64,000 bases of DNA from Marinobacterium_A aestuariivivens (GCF_042661465.1 NZ_JBHSWE010000001.1:4898001-4962000); one strand, 5' to 3'; counted from the stretch's first letter, positions 47,427 through 57,930 are shown. Notes: a model not told the origin generated them from the sequence alone. Numbers and translations are program-made.

Positions 47427-48071
47427 TCAGTCGGCCGGCGGTGCCTGCAACTGTTCCAGCATCTCGATCACTTCGTCGTCCGAGACCTGGGCGAAGTTTT
47501 CGTAATAGGCACCGACCGCGCCCCGGTAATGAAGGGGAGCATCGAGGGCAACGACAACGTCGACCTCGGATTTGAGCCGTTGAAAAGTGTCCTGCGGCAC
47601 CACCGGTATCGCCACGACGATGGTCGCGGCTCCGCGCTGGCGCGCATCGCGGATGGCCGCTTCCATTGTCAGGCCCGTGGCGATGCCGTCGTCCACCAGA
47701 ATCGCGGTCTTGCCGGCCAGTTCCAGCGGCGGGCGCCCCTGCATATAGTGTTCACGCCTGCGCACCGCCTCGCGATGCTCGGCCGCGACCTGTTGCTGCA
47801 GCCACTGCTGATCGACGCGATCGGCTTCGGCCCGGTTGCAGACCAGTTCGCCGTTTTCGGCCAGCGCACAGATGGCGTATTCCGGGTTCATCGGATGGCC
47901 GATCTTGCGCGGCACGATCAGATCGAGGGGCATCTGCAGCGCCTGTGCGACCTCGACGCCGAGGGTGACCCCGCCGCGGGGCAGGGGGAAGACGATTCCC
48001 GCCTCGCCGCGGTACTTTTTCAGTGCTTTTGCCAGTTGCCGGCCGGCGTCCCGGCGGTCTTTGAACATCAT
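47427..48071 (-). CDS. Phosphoribosyltransferase-domain protein
   Basis: This 214-residue protein carries the type I PRTase fold: VFPLPRGGVTLGVEVAQAL near 27-45 and the PRPP-binding loop AILVDDGIATGLTMEAAI near 122-139. Short acidic tail. This stand-alone type (COG1926-like) is widespread without a settled substrate. It lies divergent from the RND pump gene, whose operators are in the shared gap. Confidence 0.86.
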   Translation of the reverse strand: MMFKDRRDAGRQLAKALKKYRGEAGIVFPLPRGGVTLGVEVAQALQMPLDLIVPRKIGHPMNPEYAICALAENGELVCNRAEADRVDQQWLQQQVAAEHREAVRRREHYMQGRPPLELAGKTAILVDDGIATGLTMEAAIRDARQRGAATIVVAIPVVPQDTFQRLKSEVDVVVALDAPLHYRGAVGAYYENFAQVSDDEVIEMLEQLQAPPAD

Positions 48072-48155
48072 GGGTTGCCTCTTCCCTGTTTCACCTGTTA
48101 ACCCTCCGACTCAATAACAGCTTAGTCCGCTGCGGGCGAGGTTTCTGGTTGACCG

Positions 48156-48171
48156 CATACCAACCGGTATG
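48156..48171. promoter_or_regulatory. TetR-type operator 1, before the RND pump gene
   Basis: CATACCAACCGGTATG: perfect 6-bp arms CATACC/GGTATG with a 4-base centre. The same pattern recurs at 48185, 51486, 52328 and 52362, flanking the pump, tetR and membrane-fusion genes. Confidence 0.8.
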
Positions 48172-48184
48172 TTTAGATTCTCGG

Positions 48185-48200
48185 CATACCAAGCGGTATG
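48185..48200. promoter_or_regulatory. TetR-type operator 2, before the RND pump gene
   Basis: CATACCAAGCGGTATG: perfect arms, 29 bases after operator 1. Two sites in tandem suggest two dimers binding over the pump promoter. Confidence 0.8.
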
Positions 48201-48284
48201 CTTTCAAGGCTCAAACGCCTGGCCGATATAGTGCCTTGGGCGTGGGCGGCCGCTGAGCGGGATCAAACTGAAAGGGTAGCCCCC

Positions 48285-51200
48285 ATGAACCTGTCAAAAT
48301 TCTTTATCGACCGGCCGGTGTTTGCCGGCGTACTGTCCGTGCTGGTGTTCCTGGCCGGACTCCTGTCGATGTTTCAGCTGCCGGTTTCCGAGTATCCGGA
48401 CGTGACGCCGCCATCGGTGGTGGTCAGCGCCCGTTTTCCCGGCGCCAACCCGCAGGTGATTGCCGAAACGGTGGCGACGCCGCTGGAGGAACAGATCAAC
48501 GGCGTGGAGAACATGCTCTATCTCTATTCCCAGTCGACCACCGACGGGCGCCTGACGCTGACGGTGACCTTCGAGATCGGCACCGATCCGGACCTGGCGC
48601 AGCAACGGGTGCAGAACCGCGTCGCCCAGGCGTTGCCGCGCCTGCCCGAGGTGACACGGCAGCTCGGGGTGACGACGGTCAAGAGCAATCCGGACCTGAC
48701 CATGGTGGTGCACCTGACGTCGCCGGACGATCGCTACGACATGCTGTACCTGCGCAACTACGCGGTACTCAACGTCAAGGATGAACTGGCGCGGATCCGT
48801 GGCGTGGGACAGGTGCGGCTGTTCGGCTCCGGCGACTACGCGATGCGGATATGGCTGAACCCGGACAGAATCGCCGAGCGTCGCCTGACAGCCGCCGAGG
48901 TCGTCGACGCGATTCGCGAGCAGAATGTCCAGGTCGCCGCCGGCCTGATCGGCGGCGCCCCCTACGCCGACATCGCCGAACTGCAATTGCCGATCAACGC
49001 CAGAGGTCGGCTGGAGAGCCCGGAGGCGTTCGGCGACATCATCATTCGCACCGGTGAGCACGGCGAGGTGACGCGGCTGTCCGATGTCGCCAGCATCGAG
49101 CTGGGCGCATCCGAGTACGCGCTGCGCTCGCTGCTCGACAACCGCGAGGCGGTGGCCATTCCGATCTTCGCAGCGCCGGGAGCCAATGCGCTGGACATCT
49201 CGCACGACGTGCGGGCGAAGATGGCGGAGCTGAAACAGCATTTTCCCGATGGCGTCGACTACAGCGTGGTCTATGACCCGACAGTGTTCGTTCAGGGCTC
49301 GATCAAGGCGGTGATCAAGACGCTGCTCGAAGCGGTGGCGCTGGTGGTGCTGGTGGTCGTGGTCTTCCTGCAGACCTGGCGCGCCTCGGTCATTCCGCTG
49401 CTGGCGGTGCCGGTCTCCATCGTCGGCACCTTCGGCCTGATGTACCTGTTCGGTTTCTCGATCAACGTGCTGACCCTGTTCGGTATGATCCTGGCCATTG
49501 GTATCGTCGTCGACGACGCCATCATCGTGGTGGAGAACGTCGAGCGCAACATCGCCTCGGGTCTGTCGCCGCGCGATGCGACCGTACGGGCGATGAGCGA
49601 GGTCACCGGGCCCATCGTCGCCACGACACTGGTGCTGCTGGCGGTGTTCGTGCCGATTGCGCTGATCAGCGGCCTGACCGGCCAGTTCTACCGCCAGTTC
49701 GCGCTGACGATCGCCATCTCCACGGTGATCTCGGCGCTCAACTCCCTGACGCTGAGCCCGGCGCTGTCACGGTTGCTGCTCAAGCCCGAAGGGGCCAGAG
49801 CCGACGGGCTGACGAAACTGCTGAACCGCCTGTTCGGCGGTTTCTTCCGGCTGTTCAACCGTGTCTTCGGCCGCGCCTCGAAAACTATGCCCGCAGCGTC
49901 GGCGGCGTGGTGCGACGCAAGGGCGCCGGCATGCTGGTCTATATGCTGCTGTTGGGCGCCACCTACGGCCTGTTCCAGACGGTGCCGGCCGGCTTCGTGC
50001 CGACCCAGGACAAGCAGTACCTGGTCGGCTTCGCGCAGCTGCCCGACGGCGCCACCCTCGAACGCACCGAAGCGGTGATCCGCGAAATGAGCGACATCGC
50101 CCTGCAAACGCCGGGCGTCGCCAACGCCGTCGCCTTTCCGGGACTATCGATCAACGGCTTCATCAACAGCCCCAGTGCCGGCATCGTCTTCGTCGCGCTG
50201 GACGATTTCGAGGCGCGCAGCGAGCCGGCGCTGTCCGGTTTCGCCATCAGCCAGCACCTGCAGCAGCGCTACAACGGCATCGAGGAAGCTTTTGTTGCCA
50301 TCTTCCCGCCGCCGCCGGTCCCGGGGCTCGGGACCATCGGTGGCTTCAAGCTGCAGATCGAGGACCGTACCGACCAGGGGTACGAGGCGTTGCAGCAGGC
50401 GCTCGACGAGGTGATGACCCGGGCCCGGACAGCACCGGAGCTGGCCGGGGTCTTCTCCAGCTACAAGATCAACGTGCCGCAGCTGAGCGCTGAGCTGGAC
50501 CGCACCCGGGCCAAGCAGCTGGGGCTCGACATCGATGCGCTGTTCGAAACGATGCAGATCTACCTGGGGTCGATGTATGTCAACGATTTCAATCAGTTCG
50601 GGCGGACTTATCAGGTCATTGCGCAGGCGGACGCGGCCTTCCGCGACTCCCCCGACGACGTGCTGCGGCTCAAGGTGCGCAACGACGACGGCGAAATGGT
50701 ACCCCTCGGTGCGGTGATGCGGATCGGCGAAAGCTACGGGCCCGAATCGGCGCAGCGCTACAACGCCTACCGCGCCGCGGATCTGAACGGCAATGCGGCG
50801 CCGGGCTACTCGTCCGGCCAGGCACAGGCGGCGATCACGCGGATCCTTGAGGAGACGCTGCCGGCCGGCATGCAGTTCGAGTGGACGGAGCTGACCTACC
50901 AGCAGATCCTCGCCGGCAATACCGCGGTGATCATCATCCCCTGGTGATCTTCCTGGTATTCCTGGTGCTGGCGGCGCAGTACGAGAGCCTGGTGCTGCCG
51001 ATCGCCATCGTGCTGATCATCCCGATGAGTATGCTTTCGGCGCTTGCAGGCGTCTGGCTTTCGGGCGGCGACAACAACATCTTCACGCAAATCAGCCTGT
51101 TCGTGCTGATGGGGCTGGCGACCAAGAACGCCATCCTGATCGTCGAATTCGCCCGCGAACTGGAACACCGGGGTCAGGGCGTCATCGCGGCGGCGGTGGA

Positions 51201-51447
51201 GGCGAGCCGGCTGCGGCTGCGGCCTATCCTGATGACGTCGTTCGCCTTCATCATGGGCGTGCTGCCGATGGCGGTTTCGACCGGCGCCGGCGCCGAAATG
51301 CGCAACGCCATGGGGATCGCGGTCTTTGCCGGGATGCTCGGTGTGACGCTGTTCGGGCTCTTCCTGACGCCGGTGTTCTATGTACTGCTGCGAAGCCTCA
51401 GGCTCCGGCGGCCCGTGCCGGCACAGCAGGAGCAAGCGCCGGGATGA
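48285..51447 (+). CDS. RND efflux pump inner-membrane subunit, HAE1 family (two frameshifts)
   Basis: A proton-driven multidrug transporter of AcrB/MexB type, about 1054 residues after repair. It begins NLSKFFIDRPVFAGVLSVL, has SEYPDVTPPSVVVSARFPGA near 35, and the helix-4 proton-relay motif GIVVDDAIIVVENVER near 402-417 with the paired Asp. Breaks: AAAA 49881-49884 (should read SKNYARSVGGVVRRKG) and CCCC 50938-50941 (should read IIIPLVIFLVFLVLAAQYES). ATG 48285 follows AAAGGG; a longer frame from 48198 runs through operator 2 and is rejected. The membrane-fusion gene is downstream of tetR, not upstream as usual. No outer-membrane channel gene is present. Confidence 0.93.
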
Positions 51448-51485
51448 CGCCAGGCCGCGCCCCCGGCGGGAGCGCGGCTTGAGTA

Positions 51486-51501
51486 CATACCAACTGGTTT
51501 G
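51486..51501. promoter_or_regulatory. TetR-type operator 3, before tetR
   Basis: CATACCAACTGGTTTG: one arm perfect, the other with one change (GGTTTG). It lies about 40-50 bases before the tetR start, so autoregulation is likely, perhaps weaker than at the pump promoter. Confidence 0.7.
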
Positions 51502-51539
51502 TTATAGTTCAGTCATATAACAAGTACGAGGTGACGATT

Positions 51540-52199
51540 GTGGTACGAAAGCCGACCGATACTCGCGAAAAGCTGCTCTGTACCGCGATGGAACTGATCT
51601 GGCAGAGCAATTACACCAGTGTCGGTGTCAACGAGATCTGCAAGCAGGCAGGCGTCACCAAGGGTAGTTTTTACCATTACTTCGAGACCAAGGCCGATCT
51701 CTATTATGCGGCGGTGCTCAATCACTGGGAGCACCTGAAGGTTGAGCTCGACCGTAATTTCGACCCCGCTCGCCCGGCGCTGGACCAGCTCGAAGGCTAT
51801 CTCGACATGGTGATCGGACATGCCAGGGGCGAGGGCATGTTGCAGAACGGCGATACCACCCAGGTGGTCGTCGGCTGTCCGGTGTTCACTTCCGGCGGCC
51901 AGTGCGGCTGCGAAGAGATCAAGGTCCAGCAGGCGGCACAGGAGATGGCCGCCAACAAGATCGCCTACCTCTCGATCCTGATCTCGCGGCTCAGGGCCGA
52001 GGGGCTGCTCAGCGACGCGCCCGATCCGGAACAGGTCGGCCGACTGCTCTACCAGTTCGTGCAGGGACTACTGATCTACTGCCGTATCTACAACAGTGTC
52101 GACTGCGTTCTGTCGGACCTGCGTCCCGGTGTCTACCGGATGATCGGCCTCAAGGCCGAACACCGCCGCCTGGCTGCCGACGCCTCCAGCGCCGCCTGA
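51540..52199 (+). CDS. TetR-family regulator of the RND pump
   Basis: About 219 residues. N-terminal helix-turn-helix (TREKLLCTAMELIW, VGVNEICKQAGVTKGSFYHYFETK) is typical of TetR/NemR. The ligand domain has an unusual Cys cluster, GCPVFTSGGQCGCEE near 103-117 (Cys-x8-Cys-x-Cys), at about the place where NemR has its reactive Cys. GTG 51540 is preferred over GTG 51531 because GAGGTG lies 6 bases before it. It sits between the pump and the fusion-protein genes, and the CATACC-N4-GGTATG boxes around it are its likely targets. Confidence 0.88.
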   Translation: MVRKPTDTREKLLCTAMELIWQSNYTSVGVNEICKQAGVTKGSFYHYFETKADLYYAAVLNHWEHLKVELDRNFDPARPALDQLEGYLDMVIGHARGEGMLQNGDTTQVVVGCPVFTSGGQCGCEEIKVQQAAQEMAANKIAYLSILISRLRAEGLLSDAPDPEQVGRLLYQFVQGLLIYCRIYNSVDCVLSDLRPGVYRMIGLKAEHRRLAADASSAA

Positions 52200-52327
52200 C
52201 AGCCGTACCGCATCCTCCGGGACTCGTCGCGGGCCCCGTCGACCTGACCGCCGTTCCTGGCGGTCATGGCTCAGCCCCAGGCTCAGCTCAATCTTTTTCA
52301 CCTTTTGGCCGCTGTCGCTCATTGACG

Positions 52328-52343
52328 CATACCGACCGGTATG
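52328..52343. promoter_or_regulatory. TetR-type operator 4, before the membrane fusion gene
   Basis: CATACCGACCGGTATG: perfect arms. It lies about 70-80 bases upstream of the membrane fusion protein start. Confidence 0.78.
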
Positions 52344-52361
52344 TTTAACTTGTTTTCAGGC

Positions 52362-52377
52362 TAGACCAACCGGTATG
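52362..52377. promoter_or_regulatory. TetR-type operator 5, before the membrane fusion gene
   Basis: TAGACCAACCGGTATG: right arm perfect and left arm degenerate. It is spaced 34 bases from operator 4, similar to the tandem pair before the pump. Confidence 0.65.
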
Positions 52378-52409
52378 TATACTCGCGAAAAGGTCCGAAG
52401 GAGCAGCTG

Positions 52410-53612
52410 ATGAATGCAAACGCAAACAGAAACAGGTCCGGCGTCATCCTCACCGGACTGGCTGTCGGCCTGGTCATGCTGGGTGGGGCGGCAGCACTCA
52501 GGTACGGTAATGCGGTACAGGCGGGCGCCGGATCGCCGGCTGCACAGATGCAGGCGCCGAGCGTCGACGTCGAAATCCTCCTGCCTGAGCCGGTGCAGCT
52601 GTGGCGGACTTTCTCCGGACGTCTCGAAGCGGTCGAAAGGGTAGAGGTTCGCCCCCGGGTCAGCGGTGCCATCGTCGAGGTGCTGCACGGGGAGGGCGGT
52701 CGCGTAAAGGCCGGCGATCCACTCTACGTCATCGATCCGCGACCCTTCGAAGTGGCGGTGGCCAGTGCCCGCGCCGAAGTCGAATCTGCCAGATCCCGCC
52801 TCGAGTTCGCTCGGGTCGAGCTGGCGCGCGTCAAGGGGCTGGAGAACAAGCGAGTGGTGTCCAGGAGCCACGTCGACTCGGTGCGCAACGACTACCGGGT
52901 GGCCGAAGCAGACCTGAGTGCCGCGCAAGCGGCGCTGGAGAGTGCGAAGCTCGAGCTTGACTACGCTCATATCGAAGCGCCGGTCGGCGGGCGTATCAGC
53001 CGCGCCGAAGTGACCCGCGGCAACCTTGTCGAGGCGGGGGCCAATGCCCCGGTACTCACGACCATTGTGGCCGACGACCGCCTTTACGCCGAATTCGAAC
53101 TGGACGAGCAGACCTATCTCGACCTCGCACGCCGGGGCGCCGATACGCCCATTCCGGTCAGGCTCCAGCTGGACGGCGACATCGGGACCGGTGTGGATGG
53201 ACGTTTGCACGCCTTCGACAACGAGATCGACAGCCGCACCGGCACCATCCGTGCCCGGGCGCTGGTCGACAATGCCGACGGCGTCCTGGTCCCCGGCATG
53301 TTCGTCCGCGTCAGCGTCGCCGCGCCCGGCACCGAGGCGGCGCTGCTGATTCCGGAGCGGGCCGTCGGCACCAACCAGAGCCGCAAGTTCGTCTATGTGG
53401 TGAACGCCGATGACCGGGTTACCTATCGCGAGGTTGAACTGGGCGCCGTCGTCGAAGGCCGGCGCCTGGTGCTGAGCGGGCTCGATGCCGGTGACCGGGT
53501 GATGGTGAACAGCCTGCAGCGGGTGCGTCCCGACATGCAGGTGACGCCGGTGGACGTGAATGCCGTCGACGCCGTTGCCAAAGCAGGCAAGCGGGACCTG
53601 GTCAGGCTTTGA
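52410..53612 (+). CDS. RND efflux periplasmic membrane fusion protein
   Basis: A 400-residue AcrA/MexA-type adaptor linking the RND pump to an outer-membrane channel. One N-terminal membrane anchor (about 11-30, VILTGLAVGLVMLGGAAAL), a lipoyl domain in two halves (VRPRVSGAIVEVLHGEGGRV near 81 and LDYAHIEAPVGGRIS near 185), a helical hairpin between (ARAEVESARSRLEFARVEL), and a beta-barrel region (IPVRLQLDGDI; LIPERAVG). ATG 52410 follows AAGGAG. It has its own operators, so pump and adaptor are separate but co-regulated units. Confidence 0.92.
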   Translation: MNANANRNRSGVILTGLAVGLVMLGGAAALRYGNAVQAGAGSPAAQMQAPSVDVEILLPEPVQLWRTFSGRLEAVERVEVRPRVSGAIVEVLHGEGGRVKAGDPLYVIDPRPFEVAVASARAEVESARSRLEFARVELARVKGLENKRVVSRSHVDSVRNDYRVAEADLSAAQAALESAKLELDYAHIEAPVGGRISRAEVTRGNLVEAGANAPVLTTIVADDRLYAEFELDEQTYLDLARRGADTPIPVRLQLDGDIGTGVDGRLHAFDNEIDSRTGTIRARALVDNADGVLVPGMFVRVSVAAPGTEAALLIPERAVGTNQSRKFVYVVNADDRVTYREVELGAVVEGRRLVLSGLDAGDRVMVNSLQRVRPDMQVTPVDVNAVDAVAKAGKRDLVRL

Positions 53613-53738
53613 TCCTGGCCGCATGGGCATTCGCGGGCTGCCGCCCCTGATGCTGTCGAACGACGGCGAGGGGGCCGGCGCGCTGCCCCGGGCGGCCCTG
53701 ACCCGGTGGCTGGAAAGAAGGCGGGTAGCGGCCCGGTC

Positions 53739-54211
53739 TCATGCCTGCTTGACGGCATTGACCCGCTCGGCGTTCTTCATCAGACCGGCGAACTGCCCGG
53801 CATCGAGGCGGATCAGTGTCTGGTGATCGCCGGATTCGATAAACACCTCGGGCTGGTCGAACAGGCTTTCGGCCACCAGGGTGCGCAGCCCGTAGACATC
53901 CCCCAGGGCCGGTATCGCCCCCTCGAAACAGTCGGGGAACAGGTCGACCAGTTCCGCTTCGGTCGCCGGCAGACCTCTTCGCCCATCAGTCGATGCAACT
54001 GGCCGAGCTGCACCCGGAAGTCGGCCGGCAGCACCATCAGCAGGAAGCGCTCGTCCGGGCGCTTCAGCACCACGGCTTTGGCCAGCTGATGGCCCGGTAC
54101 ATGGGCGGCCTCTGCAGCCCGGGCACTCGACGGCGTGAAGGTATGGGTGCGGGTCTCGTAGTCGATGTTGTGTTGTTCGAGGTAGTGACTGAGTCGCTCG
54201 GCGATGGGCAT
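53739..54211 (-). CDS. YbaK/aaRS-associated editing-domain protein (frameshift near 53972)
   Basis: About 157 residues after repair. Prolyl-tRNA editing fold: HNIDYETRTHTFTPSSARAAEAAHVPG near 14-40, then LAKAVVLKRPDERFLLMVLPAD with the invariant substrate Lys near 45. The frame breaks at about 53965-53980: EEVCRRPKR should read EEVLPATEAELVDLFPDC, and one extra base gives the continuous ending AGQFAGLMKNAERVNAVKQA. Family members deacylate misacylated tRNA (Cys/Ala/Ser-tRNA). Start ATG 54211. Confidence 0.82.
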
Positions 54212-54336
54212 GGGCAGTCCCTCCGTGCAGGACAGGCTAGATCATGCTTACAGGTTAGTTCATGGCCCGAGTCCGGGTTGCCGGCATCGTCGAGGTTTTT
54301 CAGTACGTATTGCGTATCAAAAATACCGCCCGAAAT

Positions 54337-55851
54337 TCAAATGCCGAACACCAGGCCGGCCAGCAGGTACATGGCGGCAAAAGTGACGAAGATGGCGATG
54401 ATATTGAGCCAGAAGCCGGCTTTCACCATATCCGCCAGATGCATCTTGTCATAGGAAAATACGATGGCATTGGGCGGTGTGGCGACCGGCATCATGAAGG
54501 CCATCGAGGCGCCGACCGCGACCGGAACCGTCAACAGGCGCGGGTCGAGCCCCAGACCGACCGCGACTGCGCCGAGGATCGGCAGGAAGGTCGCGGTGGA
54601 TGCGGTATTCGAGGTGATCTCGGTGAGGTAGACGATGGCGGCGGCGACGACCAGTACCAGCAGCCAGGTGCTGATGTCGAAGCTCGCGACCGAGTTGCCG
54701 ATCCAGTCGGCCAGTCCCGTATTCTTGAAGCCGCCGGCCAGCGCCAGGCCACCGCCGAACAGCAGCAGCACGCCCCAGGGCAGATGAACGGCGGCGGACC
54801 AGTCGAGTGCGAATTCGGCGCGGGCGCGGGAAATGGGCCATGCGAAGAGTATCAGCGCTGCCACCAGCGCCACGGTGGTATCGTTGATCGGCAGTCCGGT
54901 CAGTGCCACCAACTGGGATCTGAAGATCCAGCCCAGTGCCGCACCGACAAAGACCGAGGCGACCACCTTTTCCGCCCGGCTCATCGCGCCGAGCGCCCGC
55001 AGCTCCTGATGGATCACCGCGCCGGCATCGCCGATGCGAATGCGGTGGGACGGAAAGGTGACCCGGGTGAGCAGCAGCCAGGCGGTCGGCAGCATCACCA
55101 GCACCACCGGTATGCCGAACGTCATCCAGGTGAAGAAGTCGATACGGATGTCGTAGGTGCTGGCGAGAAAACTCGCGAGCAGCGCATTGGGCGGCGTGCC
55201 GATCAGGGTGCCGACGCCGCCGATCGAGGCGCTGTAGGCGATGCCGAGCATCAGGGCGACGCCGAAGTTGCGTATCATCTCCTCGTCGTCGGTCTTGCGC
55301 GCAATGAAATCGATCACCGAGAGGCCCACCGCATACATCATGATGGTGGTTGCGGTGTTGGAGATCCACATCGATAGAAAGGCCGTCGCCAGCATGAAGC
55401 CGCCGATGACATTGCCGGGGCCGGTGCCGACCACGGCGACGATGCGCAGGGCGATGCGCCGGTGCAGCCCCCAGCGCTGCATGGCCGACGCCAGCAGAAA
55501 ACCGCCGAGGAACAGGAAGATCAGTGGGTTGGCATAGTTGGCGGCCACCGGTGCCATATCGCCGATGCCATAGAGCGGCATCAGCGGGATCGGCAGCAGT
55601 GCCGTTGCCGGGATCGGCACCGCCTCGCCAAGCCACCAGATCACCATCCAGGACGCCATCGAAACCAGGCGCCAGGCTTCAGGTGCCATGCCCTCGGGGG
55701 GCGGTAACAGAAACAGCACCAGGGCGATGGCCGGTCCCGCCACCAGGGCGCCGAGGCGCAGGACGGAGAGGGGCTTGGGATCGGTGGGTGCTGTCCCGGG
55801 GGCTTGAGTGATCTGATGAGGGGCGAGTTCGGGGTCTTTGCTGTCGCTCAT
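54337..55851 (-). CDS. DASS-family sodium/dicarboxylate or anion symporter (SLC13)
   Basis: A 504-residue inner-membrane symporter with about 11 to 12 helices. Both substrate/sodium signature loops are present: SNTATTIMM near 155-163 and ITSNTASTATFLP near 420, each with the SNT motif, and the paired helix motifs GTPPNALL near 210 and MPVATPPNAIVF near 463. ATG 55851 was chosen (MSDSKDPELAP); the longer frame from 56028 overlaps the divergent transglycosylase promoter. Substrates in the family are succinate, malate, citrate, sulfate or tricarballylate. Confidence 0.9.
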   Translation of the reverse strand: MSDSKDPELAPHQITQAPGTAPTDPKPLSVLRLGALVAGPAIALVLFLLPPPEGMAPEAWRLVSMASWMVIWWLGEAVPIPATALLPIPLMPLYGIGDMAPVAANYANPLIFLFLGGFLLASAMQRWGLHRRIALRIVAVVGTGPGNVIGGFMLATAFLSMWISNTATTIMMYAVGLSVIDFIARKTDDEEMIRNFGVALMLGIAYSASIGGVGTLIGTPPNALLASFLASTYDIRIDFFTWMTFGIPVVLVMLPTAWLLLTRVTFPSHRIRIGDAGAVIHQELRALGAMSRAEKVVASVFVGAALGWIFRSQLVALTGLPINDTTVALVAALILFAWPISRARAEFALDWSAAVHLPWGVLLLFGGGLALAGGFKNTGLADWIGNSVASFDISTWLLVLVVAAAIVYLTEITSNTASTATFLPILGAVAVGLGLDPRLLTVPVAVGASMAFMMPVATPPNAIVFSYDKMHLADMVKAGFWLNIIAIFVTFAAMYLLAGLVFGI

Positions 55852-55970
55852 CGCTTTTCCCTGTCGTTTTGCCTGGCAGACAAAGCATAGCAGCCCGACG
55901 CAAAGTGGAAATTTGCTGCAGGGTTGGCGGAAAAGCTTGAAAAATTCGCCGGATGGCTGAAACTCAGTGC

Positions 55971-56689
55971 ATGATACTGAAACATGGATTGATTCCCCTG
56001 TTCCTGGTGACGGGAACCCTGGCGGCACAGGGATGGGCAGACGAAATCAGGCGTATCACGCACCCCGACGGTCGCGTGGAGTATACCAATGTCGGCTCGC
56101 CATCCCGCGGCGAAACGGTGCTCGGCGGCCAGCCGTCCGGTACGGCCATTTACAAGTACCGCAAGGCTGACGGCGTGATCAGCTTCACCGATCAGAAGCC
56201 GCGCGGTCACGAGTACGAAATCGTCAGAATCGAGTGCTATGCCTGCAACCCGGCGTCGCGGGTGAACTGGCGCAACACCCGCCTCAATATGACCGCCTAT
56301 ACCGAACTCGTCGTCAGGGCCGCACGGGCCCACGAGGTGGATCCGGCCCTGGTCAGGGCGGTGATCCATGCCGAGTCGGCGTTCAATCCGGCTGCCGTGT
56401 CCAAAAAGGGTGCCCAGGGGCTGATGCAGCTGATGCCGGCGACGGCCGCCGAGCTCGGCGTCAATGACGCTCTCGATGCCGAGCAGAATATCCTCGGGGG
56501 GTCAGGTATCTGGCCGACCTGCTGCGTGTCTTCAACGGCGACAGTCGGCTCGCCGTCGCCGCCTACAACGCGGGCCCCGGTGCGGTGCGCAAGTATGGCG
56601 ACGTCCCGCCCTATGCCGAGACCCGCGTTTACGTCGAACGGGTGGCGATTCTGCGCCAGCGCTACCGCAATGCCGGCATTACCTTCTGA
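55971..56689 (+). CDS. Lytic transglycosylase with DUF4124 domain (frameshift near 56498)
   Basis: A periplasmic peptidoglycan-cleaving enzyme, about 239 residues after repair. Signal peptide about 1-24 (HGLIPLFLVTGTLAAQGWAD), a DUF4124-like beta segment (RRITHPDGRVEYTNVG), then an SLT domain: VRAVIHAESAFNPAAVSKKG near 125-144 with catalytic Glu in HAES, GLMQLMPATAAELGV, and AAYNAGPGAV. The break is at GGGGGG 56496-56501: one more G reads ILGGVRYLADLLRVFNGD and the gene then ends GITF at TGA 56687-56689. ATG 55971 and ATG 55953 are both possible. Confidence 0.9.
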
Positions 56690-56692
56690 GCG

Positions 56693-56710
56693 GCCCGTCG
56701 CGGGCTTTTT
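56693..56710 (+). terminator. Intrinsic terminator after the lytic transglycosylase
   Basis: GCCCG-TCG-CGGGC followed by T5, starting 3 bases after the repaired stop. Its position supports the 56689 end over the longer frame-shifted reading. Confidence 0.75.
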
Positions 56711-56869
56711 CCGCTGGGCAGCAGTATGATTTGGGTGGTGCGGGGGCGCCGTTGCAGGTACCCTTAGCGCGCTGTCGGAACCGTCCCGGCGCCGGGCTGT
56801 TGCGGTCCGCAGCGAAGGGCTGCCCGGTTCCGGCCGGCACTCAACCATGCAGTAATTCCAGGGGAGTTC

Positions 56870-57921
56870 GTGACGATTTTGAACCAACTGCGCATCCGCC
56901 GTCCCGATGACTGGCACCTTCATGTGCGTGACGACGCGGTGATGCACCAGGTGTTGCCTGAAAGCACCCGCTGGTTCGGCCGGGCCATTATCATGCCGAA
57001 TCTGAAGCAGCCGGTCGTGACCACCGCCCAGGCGATCGCCTATCGCGGCCGAATCGAAACTGCGATTCCGGCGGGCGCCATCTTCAAGCCGCTGATGACG
57101 CTCTACCTGACCGAACAGACCGATCCGGCCGACGTCCGCGAGGGGTTCACCCGGGGCCATATCGTCGCAGCCAAGCTCTATCCCGCTGGCGCGACCACCA
57201 ATTCCGCCGCGGGCGTGAAACAGGTCGATAAGATCTTCCCTGTGCTGGCGACCATGGAGGAGATCGGCATGCCGTTGCTGGTGCACGGCGAAGTGGTCGA
57301 CCCCGAGATCGATATCTTCGACCGGGAGGCGGTCTTTATCGATCGCGTGCTGAGCCGCGTGCGCGAGCGCTTCCCGCGCCTCAAGGTCGTGCTCGAGCAT
57401 GTGACCACCCGGCAGGGTATCGAGTTCGTGCAGTCCTGCGATGAATTCACCGCCGCCACCATCACCCCCATCACCTGGTGATCAACCGCAACGCCATGCT
57501 GGTCGGAGGCATCAAGCCCCATTACTACTGCCTGCCGGTGGCCAAGCGCGAACAACACCGCCTGGCACTCTGCGCCGCTGCGACCTCCGGAGACCGGCGA
57601 TTCTTTCTGGGTACCGATTCCGCGCCCCATTTACGCTCGGCGAAGGAAACCGCCTGCGGCTGTGCCGGCATCTTCAATGTCCAGGTCTGTCTCGAAACCC
57701 TCGCCGCGGTGTTCGAACGGGAGCAGGCGCTGGACCGGCTCGAGGCCTTCACCTCGCTGAACGGACCGGCGTTCTACGGCATGGATGTCAACAGTGACTA
57801 CCTGGTGCTGGAGAAGAGCGACGCAGCCCTGCCGCTGCCGCCGCCGGTCGAGGCGATGGGGGAAACCATCGAAGTCTTCGATCCGGGCTTTGCGCTGCAC
57901 TGGCGCGTGCGCGCAGCCTGA
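56870..57921 (+). CDS. pyrC: Dihydroorotase PyrC, E. coli type (frameshift near 57467)
   Basis: This zinc enzyme closes carbamoyl-aspartate to dihydroorotate in pyrimidine synthesis. About 350 residues after repair, matching E. coli PyrC. Ligands: DDWHLHVRD (HxH near 16-18), the carbamylated Lys in AAKLYPAGATTNSAAGV near 102, LLVHGEV near 140, VVLEHVTT near 178 and FLGTDSAPH (Asp near 250). The frame breaks at CCCCC 57465-57469: TITPITW-stop should read TITPHHLVINRNAML. Start GTG 56870 behind GGGGAG. Because the gene is normally needed for growth on minimal medium, the break is probably a sequencing error. Confidence 0.94.
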
Positions 57922-57930
57922 GCACGTAGG

